Virus record (IMG/VR): IMGVR_UViG_3300042519_001112
Span: 1-24,764 of that record
Origin: a virus
Length of the DNA: 24,764 bases
Strand: one strand, 5' to 3'
The notes under the pieces were generated by a model. It was not told the DNA's origin. It did no database searches and saw nothing but the letters and a program-made list of their open reading frames with translations. The translations under genes and the position numbers were made by a program. This document shows, piece after piece, positions 6,209-13,286 of the stretch (positions within the stretch are counted from its first letter, which is position 1; every line of letters begins with the position of its first letter).

Positions 6209-6237
6209 ATTATACACTACTATTTAAATAATGTCAA
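6209..6237 (-). promoter_or_regulatory. Consensus sigma-70 promoter for the exonuclease gene
   Basis: Minus strand: TTGACA (6237-6232), 17-base spacer, TATAAT (6214-6209), a perfect consensus. Exactly six bases separate the -10 box from the A of the exonuclease ATG, so the predicted +1 is that A and the transcript would be leaderless. The promoter overlaps the end of the gene at 6224-6544. Confidence 0.85.
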
Positions 6238-6544
6238 TTTTGTGGGGCTTAGGCCATAATTCAAAAGGTTGTTTTTTCTCACTAATATACCGACCATATT
6301 TATTGCTAAATTCCGATGCCGAAAATAATTTATTAGGGTCAATACTAGCGTGAATTAACCACGTCCTCACAGTTCTACATACCTCTTCATCTGGCCAATT
6401 ATTTATAATATAAATAAGGTGTTTATTTGCTCGTTTATGGCTAAATCGTTTACCCTTCATATCTTCAAGCATGGACCAAGCTTGGTCACAATAATTATCC
6501 GATAAGATAGTCCACATAAGTTCTTGCTCTTTTGTAAGTGTCAT
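6224..6544 (-). CDS. Hypothetical phage protein, 106 aa
   Basis: I do not recognise this protein. It is helical and rich in tryptophan and charged residues (LMWTILSDNYCDQAWSMLED, IINNWPDEEVCRTVRTWLIH), ending in ELWPKPHKIDII. There is no signal peptide. It lies 18 bases downstream of the SPPY methyltransferase gene and no ribosome binding site is evident before the ATG, so expression probably depends on read-through from the methyltransferase cassette. It could be an accessory protein of that cassette, which is inference from position only. Confidence 0.6.
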   Translation of the reverse strand: MTLTKEQELMWTILSDNYCDQAWSMLEDMKGKRFSHKRANKHLIYIINNWPDEEVCRTVRTWLIHASIDPNKLFSASEFSNKYGRYISEKKQPFELWPKPHKIDII

Positions 6545-6562
6545 ATGGGTATTAATATAATA

Positions 6563-7723
6563 TTATTTTTTTTGAAATATATACACGCCTTCGTATTTGA
6601 AGCCGTTTTTCAATTTATTGTTACCTTTTCCCGGGCGTACATTTAACATCATTTTTAGAGTATCAACATGTTCAAAGTTTAGTTTCTTTGACAATTCAAT
6701 CCATCTATCAACAACTTTAGTTTTACCCTTATCGTAATCAGCAATATTTACAGCATAGATAGCATTATCTACTAGAACCTTGTATAACATAGTTAATGTA
6801 GGTTCAACATAGAAATCAAACCATGCGTCCAAATTGTTATAGCGATTCATACATTGAGTTTCTTCATCACTATAAATTTCTAAATTAAAGTAAGGCGGGC
6901 TACTAAACGCCGCATCAAATGATTTTTCAGGTGCATCAAAATCTTCACTACAACAATGATTCATTTGATATCCATTTCCAATTGATAAATCATTAAGCAT
7001 ACTACCTAATGCATCCAATCCAACATATGTACTAGTATTCGGGTCTATTCCCGTATAATTATATCGCATATTGCTAGTCATAGATCCTAACATTCTACCA
7101 CCGTAACCACTAGAAAAATCTAATACATTACCAAACATGTTAGGACAAATATATTCATATATAGCACGTGCGTTTAACGTTTTAAAATTTTGAATAGTTC
7201 CGCCTCCAGTGAGGTCTAATGCTCGGCGTATACTTTGTGGCAATACAGCTTTATCACCTTCATTTCTGTGTTTATAACAAATTTGAATAGCTGCCTTTAA
7301 TTTTTTGTCATTGTTAAACCTATGACGCAAACTAACTTCAGAGTAATTAAAAGTTTTTGCATCTTGCATATTAGGAAACCAGAAACGACTAAAACTTTGT
7401 CCTGCTGTCATTCCGGTTGGTATTTGTTTATTTTTTAATAACACTGATTTACTAGTTAAATTTTTTAATTCTTCCTCACACCCTTCTAGTGAATAGTAAG
7501 TAATAGGTAATATATTTTTAGTACGATAGATATCAAACACTTCCTGTTGAATCAAGACCTTTCCAGCATCATCAGCTTTTGTCCAGGCTTCCTTAGAAAG
7601 TTTTTTTAAATCTTTTTCAACACTTTCATATCCGGTTGCAGTTTTTTGTGTGGGTGTAAAATTCCATTCTTTGCATATATCACTATAGTATGTTAATACT
7701 TTAGGATTTGTAATATTTGTCAT
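6563..7723 (-). CDS. DNA methyltransferase with SPPY motif (amino-methyltransferase), 386 aa
   Basis: A SAM-dependent DNA amino-methyltransferase. The SAM-binding motif I is VLDFSSGYGG (200-209), the motif II acidic residue lies in GIDPN (225-229), and the catalytic motif IV is SSPPY (274-278). SPPY is typical of N4-cytosine enzymes and DPPY of N6-adenine ones, so N4-cytosine is the better guess but not certain. The first 190 residues are unusual for a minimal methyltransferase and may hold target recognition. AGAGAT precedes the ATG, and the start overlaps the end of the HsdM-like gene by 23 bases. It is the distal gene of the helicase/methyltransferase cassette and could protect phage DNA from host nucleases. 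Confidence 0.82.
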   Translation of the reverse strand: MTNITNPKVLTYYSDICKEWNFTPTQKTATGYESVEKDLKKLSKEAWTKADDAGKVLIQQEVFDIYRTKNILPITYYSLEGCEEELKNLTSKSVLLKNKQIPTGMTAGQSFSRFWFPNMQDAKTFNYSEVSLRHRFNNDKKLKAAIQICYKHRNEGDKAVLPQSIRRALDLTGGGTIQNFKTLNARAIYEYICPNMFGNVLDFSSGYGGRMLGSMTSNMRYNYTGIDPNTSTYVGLDALGSMLNDLSIGNGYQMNHCCSEDFDAPEKSFDAAFSSPPYFNLEIYSDEETQCMNRYNNLDAWFDFYVEPTLTMLYKVLVDNAIYAVNIADYDKGKTKVVDRWIELSKKLNFEHVDTLKMMLNVRPGKGNNKLKNGFKYEGVYIFQKK

Positions 7724-8879
7724 AAATCTCTTTAACTTTCTTATAATTATTTATTGTAGGGATTCTTTTCCAAAAAACAACTCCGTTAGCAGGTGATGTT
7801 GCACTTAGAGCCTTACTCAACATTGTAATTGGGCTAGTATTCCAATATTTAATAAAACGCTCTGCCTCATTTGGATCTTCCATTTTAATCCATAAAGAAT
7901 TATGACCCGTGCCGTATACGGGACTAGCATATTTTACCGGACTTTGATGGTTACGACCACCGTTTTTACTAATAACAATCTTATGTTGACCTACTCCCTC
8001 AGAGGGGGTAATGATAGTTTTACTCACATTTACTACTTTTCTATAGTCATCACCTTCTCTACCGACTTGAAAAATTAAAGGAACATTACCGGGATTGTTA
8101 ATAACTGCTTTACTATTTGTATAATATGATCCATATTTAGCATCATAACCTTTAAATGATTGATCCAATACTTCAAGTGCATATTGATATTGAATTAAAT
8201 CATTGTTTGGTAAGAATGGTGGATTATCTACAGTTAAACTGAGTTCATCATTAAAAATAGTAACTAGTTTGTTAGTTTTAACAGGTTCAAAAACCATCAT
8301 ACATTGAGGTGTGAATGATCCAGTCAATGCTAGATACCGATATGATGTTAATTCATGTATTTTATTTTCTGTATAAGAGTTTTGATTGGCCCTGCCCGTT
8401 ACAACCAATAGTTTACATTGTTTTCTCCAATGTGGTACAAATCTGTTGATAGTGGAATAGTCTAAATTACTTATTACATAATCAAACTTAGTACCTACTG
8501 ACATGCAATCATGTTGGTCAATATTAATGTTGAAGGTGTTATCATTAATAGCACGTTTCAAATTTGAATGCGCTACCTTTACTTGAGTAGCATCAATATC
8601 GCATCCAAATAATTGATTACCAAAAATATGCGTTAATCTTTGTGTTTCATCGGGTATTGCTTTAGCAAGTGTATTCATTAATACATCAGCAAGAACCAAA
8701 AGTATAGATCCTGTGCCACATTGTGGATCACAATACGTAATATTAGGATTAGAAAGGTCTTTTCTAGGTATTTGGTTAATCAGAATACGAATATGATCCT
8801 CAGGCAACATTGTTTGGTTGCTGTTAGCATCATAAAGTTTAATTTGATTGATACGTTTTTTAATGTTATTGAAAATCAT
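7701..8879 (-). CDS. HsdM/type IIG-like adenine methyltransferase with altered motif IV, 392 aa
   Basis: Motif I is DPQCGTGSIL (51-60), close to the DPACGTGGF of type I HsdM and type IIG enzymes, and GCDID (92-96) follows at the motif II position. At motif IV, where NPPY or NPPF is expected after a hydrophobic strand, the sequence reads VISNLDYS (135-142): the asparagine and tyrosine are kept but both prolines are replaced. Activity is therefore doubtful. Residues about 280-375 look like a target-recognition region (VGQHKIVISKNGG, GTGHNSLWIKM, FWKRIP). I start at the ATG at 8879, which overlaps the helicase stop by 14 bases; the frame is open 30 codons further up, inside the helicase gene. 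Position suggests it acts with the helicase. Confidence 0.75.
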   Translation of the reverse strand: MIFNNIKKRINQIKLYDANSNQTMLPEDHIRILINQIPRKDLSNPNITYCDPQCGTGSILLVLADVLMNTLAKAIPDETQRLTHIFGNQLFGCDIDATQVKVAHSNLKRAINDNTFNINIDQHDCMSVGTKFDYVISNLDYSTINRFVPHWRKQCKLLVVTGRANQNSYTENKIHELTSYRYLALTGSFTPQCMMVFEPVKTNKLVTIFNDELSLTVDNPPFLPNNDLIQYQYALEVLDQSFKGYDAKYGSYYTNSKAVINNPGNVPLIFQVGREGDDYRKVVNVSKTIITPSEGVGQHKIVISKNGGRNHQSPVKYASPVYGTGHNSLWIKMEDPNEAERFIKYWNTSPITMLSKALSATSPANGVVFWKRIPTINNYKKVKEIYDKYYKS

Positions 8880-11064
8880 TATACTGACCAATTGCCCGAT
8901 TAATTGAAATGATATTAATTGCTGGTTTAATCTTATTCCATTCTTTCGGAACAAGCCCGGTAATGTCATCTACTACTGTAATGTCTTTATAGTTGATAAT
9001 ATCATCTAATGAATTTATTGTCAAGTTATCGGCCCATGCTACATCAATTAATTTGAAAATTTGACGCAATGCATATTTGATACGCAGTACTGTTTCCTCG
9101 TCTTCGGAAACTTCCTTAGTGGTTGCATTAGAAGTTTTTTTGCTTAACCGTTTCTTATTTGGACCGGTAAGAATGTCATTGGTATTGAGTTGACTATTTG
9201 CATTTTTATTCTTTGGGTCAGCTTTCTTGTTAGCAAGTAATAGAATAATGTCGTCAGTGATACCGGCAATATCTACCGCATTACCCACACGATCCATATA
9301 GTTATTAATATCGGATAAGAAACGTGTAGAAATGGTTCCACCGTCAATTATATTCCAAACATTACCTACGTAATCATATACTTCACTTACAGCCAACCAT
9401 TCAGCTAGAATTTTATCTACTGGGCGATTTTCAGCAATACTTTGTTGTTCGCAATGTTGATACATTACATTTACTAGACGTTCAGGTGCATAATCAAAAA
9501 CAATAACACTTTCCTTTTGGCCGTCTGACCATGGAGTTTTGCAACGAAAGCTACTTTGAAAGTAATCGGCCGCACTCTTGTCGTTATTCATCTGATGTAC
9601 ACTCCACCATTCAGGTACACTTGTACCTTCCTTAAATCGGTCACATGAAAGTGTAATAGTACCGGCGCCATGCTCATCATCACTACGTTGAATTAAATCT
9701 TTAACGTCTTGAATATTTTTCACATTTCCACCACTAGCATTAATGATAGTACGTTTACTAAAAAAGGGATGTTCGTTAAGCATTTTTGCTAAAGCGACAA
9801 TGGCTTCAACATCGTCCGGCAACATCCAAAATGCATGTTTAGATACTTTGTCAGCAAATGACAAGAATCGTTTAGGAGGTTTCTTATACGTACTTACTAC
9901 AAAATTTAAAAACTCATTTACTGCCATTACATTTTTAAACACTCCATTCTCAGTTGCAAACAATTTGGGAAATGTAAATCCATCATCACCTAAATATGAT
10001 TTAACCTTGTCAGGCACATTAATCATTGCATAATTAATATCAGCACGATATCTAAAGCGTTCAGCCATATCACCGGTGGCTTGTTTACGCAACATTTGTT
10101 CTTCAATATAGTCAAAGTTGTAAATGTCATCCTTATCATACCTACCACTAAGCACAGTTTTATATGGGGTGCCGCTTAGTTCAATCTTTTTACCAAACTT
10201 TAATCTATTCCAAAGTCTTTGTGTGTTTTCAGTCAGCGTGGCATAATGTTGCTCATCAAAGAATACAATATCCCAATATTGGGCAAAGATTTGTTTCAAC
10301 AATTCAGTTGGCTTATCAAAGTGTTTATTGATATATTGCAAACTAATGAAAGTAACATTTACTTCAGCATTGTTATGAATTAGTTTTTTTGGTTTTTTAT
10401 AATTATGATACTCCCAGTTGCTATAATTTACATGGCTTTTTTCGCCACCGGGCAACAGTTCTGACCAACTGTCATTAACTCCAACTCTAGCAGTAACAAT
10501 TAATATTGATTTAGCTTTAGTGGCACGTGCAATTTCATATGAAATGAAACACTTGCCGGCTCGCATAATAGCATTAATTAACAAGTCATTCTTTGATGTA
10601 AGCCTGTCTACGGCCCAATCTACAATTTTTTGTTGATATGAGAGAGCCGAAAAGTTTTCTATTTCGGCTACCCCATATCTTTTCTCATTAACTAGTCTTT
10701 TTCCTATATTAACTACATTATCCACACTCTCGTGTTTTGGATCAAAAAACCACTCAGATCCACGACCATGGACCCACGTTCCCATATTTTTTTGTTTTTT
10801 GTGAAAGAAATCCTTTTCCAGCTTGCGAAGGTTACTTAAACTTGTACTCTCATCACCGGTTTCACAAAGATCGGAAAAATCTTCATAATGCAGAATTTCG
10901 TAAGTGTCACCTGTCGATGACGCCTCTCTAAATTGTTCTTTTATTCGTGATTCAGCGGCTTCGTATGCGCTGTTTGCTAATCGTCTAGCTGACCCGTTTT
11001 TAACTTCGTTAACAAGTCGTCTGGTACGGGAAGTATACCAATAAATTACGGTATAATATTTCAT
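8866..11064 (-). CDS. SF2 helicase/restriction-type translocase, 732 aa, possible GIY-YIG-like N-terminus
   Basis: A complete superfamily 2 helicase core is visible: a Q-motif-like YQQKIV (143-148), Walker A NAIMRAGKC (164-172), DEQH (270-273), SGTP (297-300), motif V around DRFKEGTSVPEWW and motif VI QSSFRCKT (503-510). It resembles helicase subunits of restriction enzymes more than replicative helicases. The first 110 residues may be a diverged GIY-YIG-type nuclease domain: ESRIKEQF (38-45) would supply the arginine and GSEWFF (102-107) the catalytic glutamate, but the GIY and YIG strands are not clear. The C-terminal 90 residues form a further charged helical region. It has its own promoter (11092-11120), AAAGGAA before the ATG, and overlaps the HsdM-like gene, so nuclease, translocase and methyltransferase may form one complex. 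Confidence 0.82.
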   Translation of the reverse strand: MKYYTVIYWYTSRTRRLVNEVKNGSARRLANSAYEAAESRIKEQFREASSTGDTYEILHYEDFSDLCETGDESTSLSNLRKLEKDFFHKKQKNMGTWVHGRGSEWFFDPKHESVDNVVNIGKRLVNEKRYGVAEIENFSALSYQQKIVDWAVDRLTSKNDLLINAIMRAGKCFISYEIARATKAKSILIVTARVGVNDSWSELLPGGEKSHVNYSNWEYHNYKKPKKLIHNNAEVNVTFISLQYINKHFDKPTELLKQIFAQYWDIVFFDEQHYATLTENTQRLWNRLKFGKKIELSGTPYKTVLSGRYDKDDIYNFDYIEEQMLRKQATGDMAERFRYRADINYAMINVPDKVKSYLGDDGFTFPKLFATENGVFKNVMAVNEFLNFVVSTYKKPPKRFLSFADKVSKHAFWMLPDDVEAIVALAKMLNEHPFFSKRTIINASGGNVKNIQDVKDLIQRSDDEHGAGTITLSCDRFKEGTSVPEWWSVHQMNNDKSAADYFQSSFRCKTPWSDGQKESVIVFDYAPERLVNVMYQHCEQQSIAENRPVDKILAEWLAVSEVYDYVGNVWNIIDGGTISTRFLSDINNYMDRVGNAVDIAGITDDIILLLANKKADPKNKNANSQLNTNDILTGPNKKRLSKKTSNATTKEVSEDEETVLRIKYALRQIFKLIDVAWADNLTINSLDDIINYKDITVVDDITGLVPKEWNKIKPAINIISINRAIGQYNDFQ

Positions 11065-11083
11065 AGAAATTCCTTTAGTGTCA

Positions 11084-11120
11084 ATACAAGTATTGTATCA
11101 GAAATTAGATTTATTGTCAA
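11084..11120 (-). promoter_or_regulatory. Sigma-70 promoter with palindrome, driving the helicase cassette
   Basis: Minus strand: TTGACA (11120-11115), 17-base spacer, TACAAT (11097-11092). A perfect inverted repeat, ATACAA-N3-TTGTAT (11084-11098), covers the -10 box and the predicted transcript start. It could be an operator or a 5' mRNA hairpin. Confidence 0.85.
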
Positions 11121-11121
11121 A

Positions 11122-11343
11122 TTATACAAAATCGTAACTATATTCACCATTTACAGGACCGTTGATTTGGACTTTTCCGAGACCAAATTCTTTGCTTAAT
11201 TTGTGAAAAATACTACGGGCGGTTTCTTCGGAACATTCGGCAAACAATGTGCCAGTATCAGCAAAAAATCCTGCATGTTCGTTGTCATTTAACAACGGAC
11301 GAACTAAGTACGACACATTACTTTCAAATTCTTCGTGAGACAT
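11122..11343 (-). CDS. Small hypothetical protein, 73 aa
   Basis: I do not recognise this 73-residue acidic protein. It has a helix-strand pattern (NVSYLVRPLLNDNEHAGFFA, CSEETARSIFHKLSKEFGLG) and ends VNGEYSYDFV. AAGGG lies about 8 bases before the ATG. It has its own promoter (11374-11402), and the helicase promoter starts directly after its stop, so it is a single-gene unit or reads through into the helicase cassette. Its small size, acidity and place before a restriction-like cassette would fit a regulator or antagonist, but that is speculation. Confidence 0.65.
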   Translation of the reverse strand: MSHEEFESNVSYLVRPLLNDNEHAGFFADTGTLFAECSEETARSIFHKLSKEFGLGKVQINGPVNGEYSYDFV

Positions 11344-11362
11344 TTTAACCCTTTATTAGCTT

Positions 11363-11402
11363 TAATACTATGTATTATACACCCAAAATGATTTATTGTC
11401 AA
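11363..11402 (-). promoter_or_regulatory. Consensus sigma-70 promoter with palindrome for 11122-11343
   Basis: Minus strand: TTGACA (11402-11397), 17-base spacer, TATAAT (11379-11374). A perfect inverted repeat, TAATAC-N3-GTATTA (11363-11377), overlaps the -10 box. A run of seven A residues lies immediately upstream of the -35 box and may act as an UP element. Confidence 0.88.
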
Positions 11403-11677
11403 CTTTTTTTCAAGTACAAAAAGACTTTTTTTGTACTTGAGGGAACCCATTTTTTAGCATCAGGTCCACAGGCTTCATAGGTACTACGCATTAATCCAGC
11501 AGTATGAAAATACCCTTCTTTGGTTACTCCTACTACCGGATCAAATTCGGGTTCGGTCCAACTTTCGGGAAGGGTGCATCTGAACCCATATGTAAAATTA
11601 GTCAGCCTGGACATAAAGCTAGCCTGGACATTCTTACAATCTTTACAGAGAAAGCTTTTGTTAAATTCTGTAGTCAT
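11399..11677 (-). CDS. Small Cys-containing, possibly zinc-binding protein, 92 aa
   Basis: A 92-residue protein with CKDC near the N-terminus (11-14) and later single cysteines (RCTLP, EACGPD), a spacing that could form one four-cysteine zinc site. The middle contains EFDPVVGVTKEGYFHTAG and the end is basic and aromatic. No family is recognised. The ATG is preceded by AAAGGAG and a promoter with a palindrome (11696-11732), so it is transcribed as its own unit. Its last codons lie inside a strong hairpin (11410-11440). Confidence 0.62.
   Translation of the reverse strand: MTTEFNKSFLCKDCKNVQASFMSRLTNFTYGFRCTLPESWTEPEFDPVVGVTKEGYFHTAGLMRSTYEACGPDAKKWVPSSTKKVFLYLKKS
11410..11440. repeat. 13-bp perfect hairpin at the 3' end of 11399-11677
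   Basis: TCAAGTACAAAAA (11410-11422) pairs perfectly with TTTTTGTACTTGA (11428-11440) around a 5-base loop. On the coding (minus) strand it is followed by an A-run rather than a U-run, so it is not a standard intrinsic terminator. It lies within the last codons of the gene and just upstream of the next promoter. Confidence 0.7.
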
Positions 11678-11695
11678 ATGACTCCTTTAGTTTCA

Positions 11696-11732
11696 ATACA
11701 ATTATTGTATCATATATCAGAATTATTGTAAA
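11696..11732 (-). promoter_or_regulatory. Sigma-70 promoter with palindrome for 11399-11677
   Basis: Minus strand: TTTACA (11732-11727), 17-base spacer, TACAAT (11709-11704). The inverted repeat ATACAA-N3-TTGTAT (11696-11710) over the -10 box has the same arms as in the helicase promoter, and the following leader (ACTAAAGGA) is shared too. Confidence 0.82.
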
Positions 11733-11780
11733 ATTTAATCCTCAAATAATTATTGATTTTCTTTTTAAAACTTCCACTTA

Positions 11781-12197
11781 TCAACTTACCTCAGTTCGTC
11801 CATTGCCAAGGTCCTTAGTACGGATAACTCTTGCATCACGATTCTCTGGATCTGCAACTTGCTGTTCATACATCTCTAAGGCCACGTTGCGACAAACTGT
11901 CTGAAACCAACGATCCACAATGATTACATCTGTATCATCATCACGTTGTTTATAACCTGCTCTAATTAAATTCAAAACAAACTTGTCATTGAAATCTAAA
12001 TCAAATGCACCATCATTGATATTCTCGGGATTGATTTCTACTTTAGTAATAGCAATGTAGGGTTCACTTGCTGCCGTTGCTTTTTCTTTTGCAGTAAGCT
12101 CCGGTGTAGGGGGTTTCTGTTGTTTAGGTTTGGGTTCTTTTTTAAGAACAGGTTCAACCTCTTGCTTTTTAAATAAGTTTTTTATTTTGTCAAACAT
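11781..12197 (-). CDS. Conserved T4-like phage hypothetical protein, 138 aa
   Basis: The N-terminal 35 residues are lysine/proline-rich and probably disordered. The rest is a compact acidic domain with AASEPYIAITKVEINPENI, DGAFDLDFNDKFVLNLIRAG, a DDDTD turn, IVDRWFQTVCRNVALEMYEQ and a C-terminal RTKDLGNGRTEVS. I associate this domain with marine T4-like phages, where its role is unknown. It starts inside the last codons of the UvdE gene (16-base overlap), so it probably depends on UvdE transcription and translation. Confidence 0.75.
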   Translation of the reverse strand: MFDKIKNLFKKQEVEPVLKKEPKPKQQKPPTPELTAKEKATAASEPYIAITKVEINPENINDGAFDLDFNDKFVLNLIRAGYKQRDDDTDVIIVDRWFQTVCRNVALEMYEQQVADPENRDARVIRTKDLGNGRTEVS

Positions 12198-13207
12198 TTG
12201 TATCTTTCATGTAATTTAAAGCTGGCAAGATTCTTTGCCTTTGATTCACACATCATATCAAAATTATCAATGAATGTCAATGCCCAATCGTTCACCGCTT
12301 CGTTCCAATAATAATCACTATGTGCCCGAAGTTTCTGTTTACTGTGACCTGCTTCAATCAACGCACCATGAGAGGGTAACTGTGATCCGGGATGGCCGAC
12401 AAGTACATCTTCACGACTGACGGAGTAATGGAGAGTAGGGCGAACGCCACGCCAACTATCAATGACCATTTTAACACGGTCATCAGTAGGTTGAATATAT
12501 TCACCTTCCCGAATCCAATTGTGATGAATGTCCATGACCGTAGGGACGAGGTCAGATAACGATAAGCAGTCAAGTAATCCATGTGTGTATTCCTCATTTT
12601 CTAGTGTTAGTGTGTTTCTCGCTTCTGGAGACAATCTATTGTACACATCTCTAATGCCTTGTGGGCCCCTACGTCCAGAGATGTGTACATTTACTTTGAA
12701 GTCTTGAAATGTCTTCCCATAGCCCATAAAACGAACCATGTCACAATGATATTCAAATTCTTCTATACTCTTATTTACTACCTCATCACGGTCACTCGCT
12801 AAAACTACAAATTGGTCAGGGTGAAAGCTAAGACGAACATCATTGGCTCTAGCTGTTTCACCAATGGGTGCAAACCAACGCTGTAAGCTATTCTGTACAT
12901 CAGTACTTTGCCAGAATTCTTTGTATCCATCCATAGTGTAGAAACTGAGCATATCACTAGTAAGACGAACCATACGCAATTCGGGTTCTAATGTAGCAAC
13001 ACGTTTAACTAATGCGTGAGTGTTCATAATGTTACGTTTAGCAACATCCATAATCTTTTCTTCTACTACACTACGATTATTACGCTTTGCCCACGCTTGT
13101 GTAGTACCACCTGTATTAAGGCCTTCTGCCGAAACAAGCTCACCTTTGTGGTTAATTTCTGCCCATTTACAAGCAAAGCCGATGCGTTTGATAGATTGAT
13201 TTGTCAA
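12182..13207 (-). CDS. uvdE: UV damage endonuclease UvdE, 341 aa, TTG start
   Basis: UvdE cuts DNA 5' to UV photoproducts and starts an alternative excision-repair route. The TIM-barrel family signature is clear: RIGFACKWAE near the start, RLSFHPDQFVVLAS, NVHISGRRG, TLENEEYTHG, VPTVMDIHHNW, RPTLHYSV and HSDYYW, which together supply the histidine, glutamate and aspartate metal ligands. The frame is open up to an ATG at 13249, but that ATG lies upstream of the -10 box of the promoter at 13240-13268, so it cannot be on that transcript. A TTG at 13207, with GGA about 11 bases upstream, gives a family-like N-terminus (TNQSIKRIGFACKW). The gene is divergent from the packaged-protein operon. Confidence 0.92.
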   Translation of the reverse strand: MTNQSIKRIGFACKWAEINHKGELVSAEGLNTGGTTQAWAKRNNRSVVEEKIMDVAKRNIMNTHALVKRVATLEPELRMVRLTSDMLSFYTMDGYKEFWQSTDVQNSLQRWFAPIGETARANDVRLSFHPDQFVVLASDRDEVVNKSIEEFEYHCDMVRFMGYGKTFQDFKVNVHISGRRGPQGIRDVYNRLSPEARNTLTLENEEYTHGLLDCLSLSDLVPTVMDIHHNWIREGEYIQPTDDRVKMVIDSWRGVRPTLHYSVSREDVLVGHPGSQLPSHGALIEAGHSKQKLRAHSDYYWNEAVNDWALTFIDNFDMMCESKAKNLASFKLHERYKCLTK

Positions 13208-13223
13208 AGTAATAGTCCAAAGT

Positions 13224-13231
13224 GATAAATA
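13224..13231 (+). promoter_or_regulatory. Candidate late promoter (GATAAATA) for the plus-strand operon
   Basis: GATAAATA on the plus strand matches seven of eight bases of the T4 late element and lies 55 bases before the ATG at 13287. Late expression would suit genes for head-packaged proteins. No convincing sigma-70 promoter faces this operon. Confidence 0.42.
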
Positions 13232-13239
13232 ATAGATAT

Positions 13240-13268
13240 AGTGTAGCATACCTACGCAATAAAGTCAA
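13240..13268 (-). promoter_or_regulatory. Sigma-70 promoter for uvdE
   Basis: Minus strand: TTGACT (13268-13263), 17-base spacer, TACACT (13245-13240). It predicts a transcript start near 13233, about 26 bases before the TTG start of uvdE. Confidence 0.75.
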
Positions 13269-13286
13269 CTATTTACGGATAACAAT

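Noticed and set aside
6400-6416. Perfect TATAAATA on both strands
   Set aside because: It lies inside the coding region of 6224-6544 with no gene start at a suitable distance on either strand; probably coincidence in AT-rich DNA.
8214-8225. NPPF (residues 219-222) in the HsdM-like protein as the catalytic motif
   Set aside because: It lies about 80 residues after the place expected from motif I and is in a loop-like segment (TVDNPPFLPN), so it is more likely chance.
8880-8969. 30-codon N-terminal extension of the HsdM-like protein
   Set aside because: It lies entirely within the helicase gene, and the ATG at 8879 follows the coupling pattern of this genome.
12358-12597. Hydrophobic minus-strand frame inside uvdE
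   Set aside because: It is a different frame of a gene whose family motifs are conserved throughout; there is no ribosome binding site.
13208-13249. ATG start of uvdE at 13249
   Set aside because: It lies upstream of the -10 box of the only promoter, and the extra residues do not resemble the family; the TTG at 13207 fits better.
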